Positions 1 to 8,098 of a stretch of DNA of 35,039 bases are shown here, piece by piece. The DNA lies in contig JAFABD010000208.1 in NCBI GenBank assembly GCA_023426225.1, positions 1 to 35,039 on the forward strand, in the 5' to 3' direction. A model generated the notes under the pieces. It did no database searches. It had not been told where the DNA came from and worked only from the letters and a program-made list of their open reading frames with translations. The DNA is from Pseudomonadota bacterium (GTDB lineage Bacteria; Pseudomonadota; Alphaproteobacteria; Sphingomonadales; Sphingomonadaceae). The position numbers and the translations under genes were made by a program. How positions within the stretch are numbered: the stretch's first letter is position 1; every line of letters starts with the position of its first letter.

Positions 1-108
1 CTACGCCGCGCGCAGCGCAAGGAAGCGCGTCACATCAACCGTGCGCAATCCTGACAGGGGGTCCCTTTTGCGCGCCGATAAGGGGTCCCGTTTGGACGCC
101 GATTGACA
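1..108. mobile_element. Probable terminal part of an IS21-type insertion sequence
   Basis: Positions 58-79 and 82-103 are two imperfect 22-bp direct repeats (GGGGTCCC, then TTTTGCGCGCCGAT or GTTTGGACGCCGAT), and the segment closes with TTGACA at 103-108. Read from the other strand it begins TGTCAA followed by the tandem repeats. IS21-family elements characteristically have TGT...ACA ends and several internal terminal repeats that bind the transposase. No transposase is visible, because the element would extend leftwards out of the window. This is family-style recognition, not a proven boundary. Confidence 0.4.
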
Positions 109-308
109 CCAGCGATCCGGTGATTTCCGTCCGGCCCACCCGCTCCTGCAGATCCTTCGGGACGGGGATCCGGAATCGGGGGAATCGGCTCTTTTTTCGG
201 ATCTGGATGTGCGACACACGAAATCTCATTATGTACCACCCGTTTGTACCACCGGGCAGTCGCTAAGCTATTGATTTCGTGCTAAGTGCGCAGAGTTAAA
301 GCATTCTT

Positions 309-599
309 ATGAATGCTGGTGACCCCTACGGGATACGCCGCCACCTCGACACGCTGTCGATGGCGCAGCGCGCGGTGTTCCTGCGGTGCCGGATCGACGG
401 CGTCGACTTCGACCAGATCGCATGGCGCTTGGGGATCGATGCCGGCACGTTGGAGCGGCGCCTTGCCCATGCGATCCGGGTGATCGCGTCGGGCCTCGGG
501 AGGACGATGTCCGGCCGGGCTGGTGGAGGGCCAGCGGCTCAACCTGCCGTCGGGGGTGCAGCAATCGAGCTTCAACGCGGCGACGTTGAACCCCTATGA
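309..599 (+). pseudogene. Truncated sigma-70 region 4-like HTH protein
   Basis: Residues 5-64 read like the small sigma-factor region 4 proteins common in sphingomonads: a helix with LSMAQRAVFLRCRIDG, then a helix-turn-helix (DFDQIAWRLGIDAGTLERRL) and a terminal helix AHAIRVIASGLGR. Such a domain would contact promoter -35 DNA. After about position 505 the reading frame becomes low-complexity Gly/Ala sequence, while a different frame takes up unrelated coding-like sequence. The natural C-terminus therefore seems to be lost at a junction. I see no clear ribosome binding site before the ATG. It may still be expressed as a 96-residue hybrid, but a remnant is more likely. Confidence 0.5.
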
Positions 600-783
600 C
601 CCCGCCGATGCGCTGGGCGACACCAACTCGACGACGCCGACGCCGCAGGCGCCGTCGAAGCGCAACAAATGCGGCGTGTTCGGCCAGATCCTGCTGGTGG
701 TCATTGCCGTGGCGGTATCGATCGCGACCTATGGCGCGCTTGGCGGCACGGCGCTGATCGGCGAGGCGCTCGCGCGTGATGCC
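517..783 (+). pseudogene. Fragment of a protein with a hydrophobic segment
   Basis: From about 517 the frame reads GLVEGQRLNLPSG, then a Thr/Pro linker, a basic patch (SKRNKCGVFGQ) and a hydrophobic stretch (ILLVVIAVAVSIATYGALGG). The style resembles internal parts of very large sphingomonad surface or adhesin proteins that carry a K/R-K/N-K-C-G-(V/F)-F-G motif before a membrane-like helix. That comparison is from memory and is weak. There is no credible start codon, and coherence is lost after about 783, so this looks like an internal scrap joined to the sigma-like gene. From 784 to 985 I see no supportable gene on either strand. Confidence 0.35.
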
Positions 784-985
784 CGGCGGGGCATGAATGC
801 CATGCGGGCTCGGCCAGCCATGGGGCCGATCCATTTTCGTCGACGACCCGTTCAGGATTGCGCGCCTGATGAACTCGATCGCTTTGTCGCTGACGCGCGG
901 CGTGCGGTAGAACGGCACGAACCCTGTGCGTCGCGGCGGCGCGCGCGTCCGCCCCCGCACGGATGGCGCGGGGGCGAGCAGGGCT

Positions 986-3754
986 TCAGCGGGCGGGGAC
1001 GATGCGGATGGTCGTCGGGGACTGGCCGAGCGCGATGGCGGTGCCGCCGCGTTCGGGGGTGCCGGCGGCGATGCGATAGGGGGTGCCGGCGGTCGTCTTT
1101 TCGAGCATCACCAGCGCCTGCGGCGTCATCGCGGTGCGCGGGTCGAGCGTGAGCGTGACGATGCCGGTTGCGGGGGCATAGTCGGCCGCGGCGATCTTGC
1201 CCGCCTGGAGCGTCAGCCACAGCCCGGCGGGCGCGATGAACAATCGGCTGCGTGCGCCGTCGCGCGGCAGGATCGTCACCTTGCCTGCGGCGACACGGAC
1301 ATTGCCGCCATAGCCGAGCCAGCCGAACGTCGGATCCTTCACCAGATAGGTCGCCGCGGCATAGGCATGGGCGAAATAGCCGCTGCCATAGTCGCCGGTA
1401 TAGGGATCCCAGCGCATCCGGTCGGGCCAGGCATGGAACGCCGCCGAGGCGAAGCCCTGCTGGTCGATATTGGTGATCCCGCCCATCAGGCCGCCATAGG
1501 CGACGCGCAGCAGGTGAAGATCGGTGGGGTCGGCGCGGAACGCCTCGAACAGCGGCAGCGCGTTATTGGTCGATCCGTAATGATGGATCTGGCGCTCGAT
1601 CCGCGGATATTCGCCGCCATAGAGGAAATCCCAATAACGGCGGGCATTGCCGTTATAGCCCCAGCTGGGGATCAGCGGATCATAGCCGAGGATCACCTCG
1701 GCGGTCTGCGCCGCCTGGGCGTGATGGCCGAAATAGCGCATCCAGGCATAGACTTCGGGCTGGCCGGTCGAATCCCATGCCATCTCGCTGCCGAAGGGAT
1801 AGTGCAACGTCTTCCAATGGTCGGCGCGCGACTTCATCAGCGCCTCGATCTGGTCGGCGCCCTGGGTGATCCCCTCGCGCTTCAGATCGTCGAGGATGTC
1901 GACGAAGACATTGCCCTCCATCTGGCCGAACTGGGTGTAATAAGGCGCATCGCGCATCATCGCGACGATCGTCATCCGCGCATGGTCGAGATACCAGCGC
2001 CAGTCGTGGCGCGTGACCATCCCGGGGTGGTTGCGCGCGAGCCGGTACATCACCCAATAGCCGAGCGCGACGTGCGGATAGTTGAACGACCGGCCGAGGT
2101 CGTCCGCATCCTTTTTCGACCAGCTCGTCCACGATTTCCAGTTGAAGTCGGGCTTGTAATAATCGGGGAAGGTGCCGGGTTCGTAATAGAACAGGCTCTT
2201 GCGGACCGCGCCGATATGCTCGCCCTCGGCGACCTGGAGCTTGCCGAGCACGGTCTTGTCGATCATCTCCTCGAGCCGGGCGATCTCGCGCGGATCGGGA
2301 TTGTCGAGCTGTTTCATCACCGCGGCGATCCAGCTGCCGGCGCCGCCCTCGTCGCTGAGCCCGGCGATCCACACGCGCGGTTCCTGCGTCACGATGGCGT
2401 CGGCCTCGCGGTCGTAGCTGAGGATCGCGGGCGCGCGCCGGAACGGATCGGCGGGATCGTCATACCATTGCCGCGTCGTGGTGAAACGGCCGAGATCGGC
2501 CATCGCCTGTTCGAGCGGCTTGGTGACGAAATAGCTGACCGTCTGCGCGGTGCCGTCGGCATAGGTGATCGTCGCGCGCACCTGGCCCCAGCCGGTCGCG
2601 CGAACGGCGTAGCGCCGCCAGCCGTTGACGGGCGCGGCGGGCGTGAAGGTCATGGCGCCGGCCGGATGCACGTCGATACGCGTCACCGGCTGGCGATAAT
2701 GGAGGAACAGCGACGCCTCGACATCGGTCGGCACGACATAGCCGGGCACGCCGAGCGCGACCGGCCGCCCCTGGGCGATCAGCGTCGGCTGGATGCCGCG
2801 GATCGACGGCGCCTGCACGAGCCGCACGCCGACGCTGTGCGACGCCCCCGGCGCGATCGTGATGCTGGTGGGGGCGTTCCATTGTTCGCCCGCCGCGTGC
2901 CATTCACGTTCGGCGAGCCCGCGCGAGGCGACGGTCCAGTCGTAGAACCCCTCCGACACCTGGCTGCGCGGGCTCTTGTCGGTGAAGATCGAACCCTTCG
3001 GCGCCTCGCGCGGGTTCATCAGCGGGCTGTACGCCTCGAGCGGCGTGCGCCCATCGGGGAGGACGAGCAGCGCCGGCCCCTTGCCGCTGAGCCGCGTGAC
3101 CTGAAGATAGCCGGCGTCGCGCCCGATATAGGGATCGACGAAGCTCGCCTGCGCGTGCGCGCTTTCGAGGTCGCGGTCGAGGATGATGTTGTCGAACACC
3201 ATCGGCATCCCCAGCGCGCCGATCTCGACGGGGCGGTCGGAGGTGTTGACGAGCGTGAAGCGCAGCACGGGCACGCCCGCCTGGTTGATCCAGCGGCGTT
3301 CGACGCGCAGCGGCAGGTCGGCGCCCATGCTCGCGCTGATGTCGGCCGCGGCGAAGACCGGGCCGGCGGCGGGAAGCACGCGGATCGGCCGGCGCGCCTG
3401 TGCCGAGGCGAAATCGCGCCATTCGCCGCCCGGATGGCGCAGCCGCAGGTTGAGGTCGCCGATATGGTTATAGCCGTCGCCCTGGCGTTCGCCCTCGCGC
3501 CCGCCGGGGACGAAGTCGAACGCCGGATCAGCGACGGGCGAGAGCCGCGCGAGCGTCTGGGTATCGCTGCGCAGCGCAAGCACGAACGCGCCGATGCGAT
3601 AGGGGGTGGTGCGGATCGGCGGGTAGCTCGGCTTGGCCTTGGCCGGCTCCTGCGCCGACAGCGTGCCGGCCAGCGGCAGCGCCGCAGCGGCAACGGCCGC
3701 CAGCGCGAGCGACGAGGCCAGGATCAGGCGGGCAGGGGTGCGGGTGGATCGCAT
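986..3754 (-). CDS. Secreted DUF5695-like protein, putative glycoside hydrolase
   Basis: A 922-residue exported protein. A basic start (MRSTRTPARL) and a hydrophobic core of about 20 residues end in an Ala-rich cleavage region (TLSAQEP), giving a Sec signal peptide. The ATG at 3754 is preferred over the one six bases upstream because GAGG lies seven bases before it; that Shine-Dalgarno overlaps the stop of the S9 peptidase gene, so the two genes are translationally coupled. The N-terminal half is beta-rich, and the C-terminal half has many Trp/Tyr and helical repeats (YPHVALGYWVMYRLARN, YDPLIPSWGYNGNARRYWDFLYGGEYPRIERQ), as in six-hairpin-like glycosidase folds. Overall it matches my recollection of the DUF5695 family, whose activity is not established. 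Its context with GH43, GH1 and a TonB receptor supports a saccharide-processing role. Confidence 0.7.
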   Translation of the reverse strand: MRSTRTPARLILASSLALAAVAAAALPLAGTLSAQEPAKAKPSYPPIRTTPYRIGAFVLALRSDTQTLARLSPVADPAFDFVPGGREGERQGDGYNHIGDLNLRLRHPGGEWRDFASAQARRPIRVLPAAGPVFAAADISASMGADLPLRVERRWINQAGVPVLRFTLVNTSDRPVEIGALGMPMVFDNIILDRDLESAHAQASFVDPYIGRDAGYLQVTRLSGKGPALLVLPDGRTPLEAYSPLMNPREAPKGSIFTDKSPRSQVSEGFYDWTVASRGLAEREWHAAGEQWNAPTSITIAPGASHSVGVRLVQAPSIRGIQPTLIAQGRPVALGVPGYVVPTDVEASLFLHYRQPVTRIDVHPAGAMTFTPAAPVNGWRRYAVRATGWGQVRATITYADGTAQTVSYFVTKPLEQAMADLGRFTTTRQWYDDPADPFRRAPAILSYDREADAIVTQEPRVWIAGLSDEGGAGSWIAAVMKQLDNPDPREIARLEEMIDKTVLGKLQVAEGEHIGAVRKSLFYYEPGTFPDYYKPDFNWKSWTSWSKKDADDLGRSFNYPHVALGYWVMYRLARNHPGMVTRHDWRWYLDHARMTIVAMMRDAPYYTQFGQMEGNVFVDILDDLKREGITQGADQIEALMKSRADHWKTLHYPFGSEMAWDSTGQPEVYAWMRYFGHHAQAAQTAEVILGYDPLIPSWGYNGNARRYWDFLYGGEYPRIERQIHHYGSTNNALPLFEAFRADPTDLHLLRVAYGGLMGGITNIDQQGFASAAFHAWPDRMRWDPYTGDYGSGYFAHAYAAATYLVKDPTFGWLGYGGNVRVAAGKVTILPRDGARSRLFIAPAGLWLTLQAGKIAAADYAPATGIVTLTLDPRTAMTPQALVMLEKTTAGTPYRIAAGTPERGGTAIALGQSPTTIRIVPAR

Positions 3755-3763
3755 CGGCATTCC

Positions 3764-6166
3764 TCAGGGTTCGGAGCGCAGAAGGGGACGCTGGCTGCGC
3801 CAGGCGGGCGTGTCGAAGCTGTTGTCGGCGGGCGGCGCCTCGCCGATCAGGTTGCGCACGAAATAGTCGCGGAACTTGCGCCAGAAATAGGGCTGATAGA
3901 CCGCGTGCGTCGTGTTGGGCAGGATGACGAGATCGACGTCGCGCCCGGCGCGGATCAGCGCATTGGCAAGCTGAAAGCTCTCGGTCACGGGCACATTGTC
4001 GTCGATGTCGCCATGGATGAGCAGCAGCTTGCCCGACAGGTTGGGCGCGGGAGTCATGTTCGAATTGCGCGCCCATTGTTCGGGGGTGGCATCGCCCATC
4101 GTGACTTCGGGCCACCATGCCTTGTCGAGCCGGAGGTCGTGGTTGCCCGACGACGACACGCCGACCTTGAAGAAGCCCGGCCGCCGGATGACGAAGCGTG
4201 CGGTATCGTAACCGCCCGCCGACCCGCCATAGACGCCGACACGCGCCATGTCGAACTGCGGATAGCGTTCGGCCATCTGGCGGATCAGCGCGATATGGTC
4301 GTCGATGCCGACCTCGCCCAGATTCTGATAGGCGTGCATCCGGAAATCGCGGCCGCGGCGCGAGGTGCCGCGCCCGTCGATCATCACCACGATCGCGCCG
4401 AGCTGCGCGACGCTCGACCCGGTCGCGCCGACCGCCATGTTCCAGCTCGTCGGCACCTGCGTCGTCGTCGGGCCGGTATAGACATTGTCGATCACCGGAT
4501 AGCTGCGTTTCGGATCGAAATGCGCGGGGCGATAGATGATGCCGTGGATCGGGGTGACGCCATCGGCGGCGACGCCCTGAAACACTTCGGGCAAGGTATA
4601 GCCGCCCGCGATCAACGCACTGGCATCGGCCTGGCCCAGCTCGGCCAGGATGCGGCCGTCGGCGGCGCTGCGCAGCACGGTGCGCGTCGGCATCGTCGGC
4701 GTCGACATCGCATCGACGAAGGTGCGGCCGTCGGGCGCGACGAGAACCTCGTGATTGACCGGCTCGGGCGTCAGCAGCACCGGCTGCTCGCCGTTGAGGC
4801 CGATGCGATAGAGCGCGGTGTAATAGCGGTTGCGATCGGCCTCGCGCCCGACGCCGGTGACGAGGATCGCGCGGCCCGCCGCATCGACATGATCGACCGC
4901 GATGACTTCCCATTCGCCGCGCGTCAGCGGGACGCCGCCGTCCGGATCGTCGGGGCGGACGAGATAGAGCTGTGCCCAGCCGCTGCGTTCGGAGACGACC
5001 AGCTCGCCGCCCAGCTCGGGCGCGGGCAGGATGAAGCTGGACGTCACCGCGACATTGGGCTTGAGCGCCTCGCGCGCGACGACATGCGCGGCACCCGTCT
5101 CCGGATCGGCGCGATAGACGGCGAGCTGCTTGTAGCCGCGCTCGGTCCACTGGACGCGCGCCTCGTTGCCGACCCAGCCCATGTCGGGATCGGCCGGATA
5201 GAGGATCGATTCCGACGGCACCTCGATCCGCACCGGCTGCGCCTTGCCGCGCCTGACCGCGCGTTCGACGTCGATCGCATAGCGCGTCGCCTGGGGGAGC
5301 TTTTCGGCGCCGGCGAGCGGATAGATGTAGCGGAAGGTGCGCGGATAAAGGCTGCCCGGCGGGTTCGCCTGGGTGATGCCCAGCCGGACGACGTCGCGCG
5401 TGTCGAGCCGCCAGGTGAGGATGCGCCGGCTGTCGGGCGACCAGCGGATCGACACGGGCATCGTCGGCTCTTCGGTACCCTGCTTGAGGATGTCGGCGAG
5501 CTGGGGGATGCCGCGGCCATAGGGCTGTTCGCGCGTGCCGTCGGTGGTCAGCGCGACTTCACGCCCGCTGCGCACCTCGACCGCATAGAGGTTGTCGTCG
5601 CGCGCGACGATGCGGAAGCGGCCGTCGGGCGACAATGCCTCGTCGCCGTCCTTGCTGCCGGTATCGGCGCGGACGAGCGTGCCGTCGGCGCGCCAGTCCC
5701 AGCGCTTGTCGAACGCGCTGAAGCTGAGCGTGCCCGCGGCGGCGTCGAAACGCGGATCCTCGATCGGCAGCGCCGACGGACGGAGCGCCTGTCCGGTCGC
5801 CTTGGCGAGCGCGGCGGCGACGGCGGCCTCGGCAGCGATGGCGCGCGACTGGCCGGCGGCGATGTCGAAATAGAGGAGCTGGCGCTCGCCCTCACGCCCG
5901 CGGCGGTAGACGATCCCTGCGGCATCGCGCGTGAACACCGGGCGCAGCGAACGGTCGACGATCAGCTTGGCGAGCCCGTCGCCGAGATACTGGTCGGCAA
6001 GCGCATAGCGCGCGTCGATCGAGGCAGGCGCGGACGCAGGGGAGGCGGGAGCGGCGACCGGCTGGGCGGCGAGCGACAGCGGGGCGCAGAGCGCGAGACC
6101 CAGCGCGGTCGCGCCGAACGCGCGGCGGCGGATGCTCCGGCCGGGAAAATCAAACGGATATGGCAT
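3764..6166 (-). CDS. Secreted S9 family (DPP IV-like) serine peptidase
   Basis: An 800-residue prolyl oligopeptidase-family enzyme. A signal peptide with a late basic patch (GRSIRRRAFGATALGLAL) is followed by a DPP IV-type beta-propeller. The C-terminal alpha/beta hydrolase domain carries the nucleophile motif GGSAGG (Ser about 649), Asp in HGDIDDNV (about 722) and His in NTTHAVY (about 754). Such enzymes remove dipeptides or cut small peptides, here in the periplasm or outside the cell. The ATG at 6166 is chosen because AAGGGGG lies about seven bases upstream; an ATG at 6187 is the alternative. It is transcribed into the DUF5695 gene, and an AT-rich dyad at 6222-6240 sits about 55 bp upstream. 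Its presence next to glycosidases suggests a glycoprotein or glycopeptide substrate, which is inference. Confidence 0.9.
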   Translation of the reverse strand: MPYPFDFPGRSIRRRAFGATALGLALCAPLSLAAQPVAAPASPASAPASIDARYALADQYLGDGLAKLIVDRSLRPVFTRDAAGIVYRRGREGERQLLYFDIAAGQSRAIAAEAAVAAALAKATGQALRPSALPIEDPRFDAAAGTLSFSAFDKRWDWRADGTLVRADTGSKDGDEALSPDGRFRIVARDDNLYAVEVRSGREVALTTDGTREQPYGRGIPQLADILKQGTEEPTMPVSIRWSPDSRRILTWRLDTRDVVRLGITQANPPGSLYPRTFRYIYPLAGAEKLPQATRYAIDVERAVRRGKAQPVRIEVPSESILYPADPDMGWVGNEARVQWTERGYKQLAVYRADPETGAAHVVAREALKPNVAVTSSFILPAPELGGELVVSERSGWAQLYLVRPDDPDGGVPLTRGEWEVIAVDHVDAAGRAILVTGVGREADRNRYYTALYRIGLNGEQPVLLTPEPVNHEVLVAPDGRTFVDAMSTPTMPTRTVLRSAADGRILAELGQADASALIAGGYTLPEVFQGVAADGVTPIHGIIYRPAHFDPKRSYPVIDNVYTGPTTTQVPTSWNMAVGATGSSVAQLGAIVVMIDGRGTSRRGRDFRMHAYQNLGEVGIDDHIALIRQMAERYPQFDMARVGVYGGSAGGYDTARFVIRRPGFFKVGVSSSGNHDLRLDKAWWPEVTMGDATPEQWARNSNMTPAPNLSGKLLLIHGDIDDNVPVTESFQLANALIRAGRDVDLVILPNTTHAVYQPYFWRKFRDYFVRNLIGEAPPADNSFDTPAWRSQRPLLRSEP

Positions 6167-6221
6167 GGCTTTGCCCCCTTTCGCCATCGATCTAGACCAT
6201 CGCGCGGCGCCGAGGTCAATG

Positions 6222-6240
6222 ATATTATATATTATACAAT
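6222..6240. promoter_or_regulatory. AT-rich operator/promoter-like site upstream of the S9 peptidase gene
   Basis: The stretch ATATTATATATTATACAAT stands out in surrounding GC-rich DNA and lies 55-75 bp before the peptidase start codon. It shares the core ATATAT-(1-2 nt)-TATACA with the site upstream of the GH43 gene at 7914-7928. A shared regulator or a -10-like element are both possible. Confidence 0.45.
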
Positions 6241-6254
6241 AATGCCGATCATAG

Positions 6255-7865
6255 TCAGGCGCAGCGCGCCGACGGTGCCGGGGCGGGCGGCGCGGCGGGT
6301 GGAACGACCGCGTTCGGCGAGAGCACCTCCCATTCCTCGATCCCGAATGCGGCGTGCCGGCTGCCGTCGCCCGACGCATCGAGCACGGCGCGCAGGCAGC
6401 GTGTGCGGACGGGGGCGAACGACACGCTGCTGAAACCCTCCGCCGCCACCGGATAGCCGCCACGCGGCGCGATCGCGCGCCAGCGCTTGCCCGTCCAATA
6501 TTCGAGATACCAGCGCGCGGGCGGTGCGACGCCGGTCGTGGCGCCCCGCGGCTGATCGCCCCAGAAGCGGATGCGCGCAGCGTCGATCGTCACCGGCCGG
6601 TCCCACCGATACTGGACCCAGCCCTGCGCGGGTGCCGCGTTCGCGGTCCAGCTCCCCCACATGTCGGGCGGGAGCGGCGCCGGATAGACGATGCCGTCGT
6701 TGAGCGCGGCGAGGCGATATTGCACGGGCACCGGCACGTTGAACGCGGTCGGGCGCGCGATGCGCGCCACATTGCGGGTGGGCGTCGTATCGGCGGGCGC
6801 GCGCGTCGGCACGACCTTGCGGATCGCCGCGGGCCGGACGCTGTCATCCCATTCGACCCGGTCGATCGCGACGCTGCGCCGGAAATGGCCGCCCAGCTTC
6901 GCATCGGCGGTGTGGTAGGTCATGTACCACTGGCCGCGATAGGGAACCATGCCCTGATGCGAGGTGGTCGACGACACCGGATCGAGGATCACGCCGCGAT
7001 AGGTCCAGGGCCCGAGCGGCGTCGGCGCGGTGCCATAGGCCTGGCACGCATGGTAGAGCGCCGGCGTGCAGGGCGAGTCCGGCCCGGCATTGTTCGCGGC
7101 ATAGACCATGTACCAGACGCCCTTGCGCTTGAAGAGCCAGGGCGCCTCGAAAAAGCCGGTGAGCGTCGTGACGCGGACGGGCTCACCCACGGTCTTCATG
7201 TCGGCCCCCAGCCGTGCGCCGCGCAGTTGCCCGAACGTGCCCCAGTAGAGATAAGCGCTGCCGTCATCGTCGACGAACACGGTCGGGTCGATATTCTGGA
7301 TGGTGTTGGCGACCGGCAAACGCTGCGAGACGATCGGCCCTTCGGGATGCCAGTCGTGCCAGGGGCCGAGCGGGTCGTCGGCGACCGCAACGCCGATCCC
7401 CATGCAGTCGCGGTCGCCGCAGTCGCGCTGCGCGACGGGGGCATAGAGATAGAAGCGTCCGTCTGGCCCGCGCACCATCTGTGCCGCCCAGGCGGCGTCG
7501 GGGCTCGCCCAGGCGAACAGCGTATCGGGGCGGAGGAAATGCGGCCGGAGCGTCCATTTGCCCGAGGCCGGATCGGTGCTGCTCAGCAGCGCCCATTCGG
7601 GCATCTCGAACCCGATCCGGTCGCGCGGTGCGACGTCACGCCCGGTAAGGATATAGAAGGTGTCGCCGACCACCAGCGGCGCCGGATCGGCCGAATAGAG
7701 GCTGCCGTCGGCGACGATCGGGTTGTGGCGCGCGGTGATCGCGATCGGCGCATCGGATGCAGCGACCGGCGGTGCGGCGGGCTGGGCGTCGACCGATGCG
7801 GGGGCGAGCAGCGCCGTGAGCAGCGCGAGACCGCCGATCGTGCCGATGAGCGCCGTGCCGGCCAT
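6255..7865 (-). CDS. Secreted glycoside hydrolase family 43 protein with C-terminal discoidin-like domain
   Basis: A 536-residue exported enzyme. The signal peptide (TALIGTIGGLALLTALLAPASVDAQ) is followed by a five-bladed GH43 propeller. Expected catalytic residues are visible: base Asp60 in SADPAP, pKa-modulating Asp193 in NIDPTVFVDDDG and acid Glu240 in GFFEAPWLFKR. After about residue 400 comes a beta-sandwich resembling an F5/8 type C carbohydrate-binding domain (WVQYRWDRPVTIDAARIRFWGDQ). GH43 members usually act on arabinofuranosides or xylosides; the exact substrate cannot be read. The ATG at 7865 has GGGGAGG a few bases upstream; longer starts lack a signal peptide. It ends 88 bp before the S9 peptidase start, and an operator-like dyad lies about 50 bp upstream. 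Confidence 0.88.
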   Translation of the reverse strand: MAGTALIGTIGGLALLTALLAPASVDAQPAAPPVAASDAPIAITARHNPIVADGSLYSADPAPLVVGDTFYILTGRDVAPRDRIGFEMPEWALLSSTDPASGKWTLRPHFLRPDTLFAWASPDAAWAAQMVRGPDGRFYLYAPVAQRDCGDRDCMGIGVAVADDPLGPWHDWHPEGPIVSQRLPVANTIQNIDPTVFVDDDGSAYLYWGTFGQLRGARLGADMKTVGEPVRVTTLTGFFEAPWLFKRKGVWYMVYAANNAGPDSPCTPALYHACQAYGTAPTPLGPWTYRGVILDPVSSTTSHQGMVPYRGQWYMTYHTADAKLGGHFRRSVAIDRVEWDDSVRPAAIRKVVPTRAPADTTPTRNVARIARPTAFNVPVPVQYRLAALNDGIVYPAPLPPDMWGSWTANAAPAQGWVQYRWDRPVTIDAARIRFWGDQPRGATTGVAPPARWYLEYWTGKRWRAIAPRGGYPVAAEGFSSVSFAPVRTRCLRAVLDASGDGSRHAAFGIEEWEVLSPNAVVPPAAPPAPAPSARCA

Positions 7866-7913
7866 GCTTCCTCCCCTTCCGTCGCGACGGCTCTGTGACC
7901 GCGTCTTGAAGGA

Positions 7914-7928
7914 GTATATATCGTATAC
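7914..7928. promoter_or_regulatory. Dyad operator-like site upstream of the GH43 gene
   Basis: GTATATATCGTATAC has complementary ends (GTATA...TATAC) and lies about 50 bp before the GH43 start. It shares ATATAT-(1-2 nt)-TATACA with the site before the S9 peptidase gene. GntR-type sugar-acid regulators often use dyads containing GTATAC, but no such regulator is in the window. Confidence 0.45.
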
Positions 7929-8098
7929 ATTATGCCCGGCAAGCACGGATATCGCGCCGGCTGGTGCGACTTTCCGCGCCTTTTTGGTGCATGCCTACGA
8001 AAGAAGCGCGGCAGCCAACGAATCATTTGTCTGGGTAATCCCACGCGCGGCGCGGCGGATTCGCGCTTGCGGCGGGGCAGCGGAGGCCGCCCCGCCGG
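7929..8098. other. Intergenic DNA between the PLP-enzyme gene and the GH43 gene
   Basis: No gene is supported here on either strand. It contains the upstream side of the GH43 promoter region and, at its right end, a GC-rich hairpin annotated separately. Confidence 0.5.
8071..8096 (-). terminator. GC-rich hairpin just after the PLP-enzyme gene
   Basis: GGCGGGGC at 8071-8078 pairs perfectly with GCCCCGCC at 8089-8096 across a 10-nt loop, three bases past the stop codon on the minus strand. No T-tract follows, so it is not a classical intrinsic terminator. It may stabilise the 3' end or aid factor-dependent termination. Confidence 0.4.

Noticed and set aside
307..960. Minus-strand open frame of 217 codons
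   Set aside because: Only a short patch (GFVPFYRTPRVSDKAIEFIRRAILNG) looks protein-like; the rest is Arg-rich shadow of the two plus-strand fragments.
926..6433. Very long open frame on the plus strand (about 1,800 codons)
   Set aside because: It is the antisense shadow of three high-GC minus-strand genes with clear catalytic motifs and signal peptides; its translation is Arg/Asp/Ala-rich without domains.
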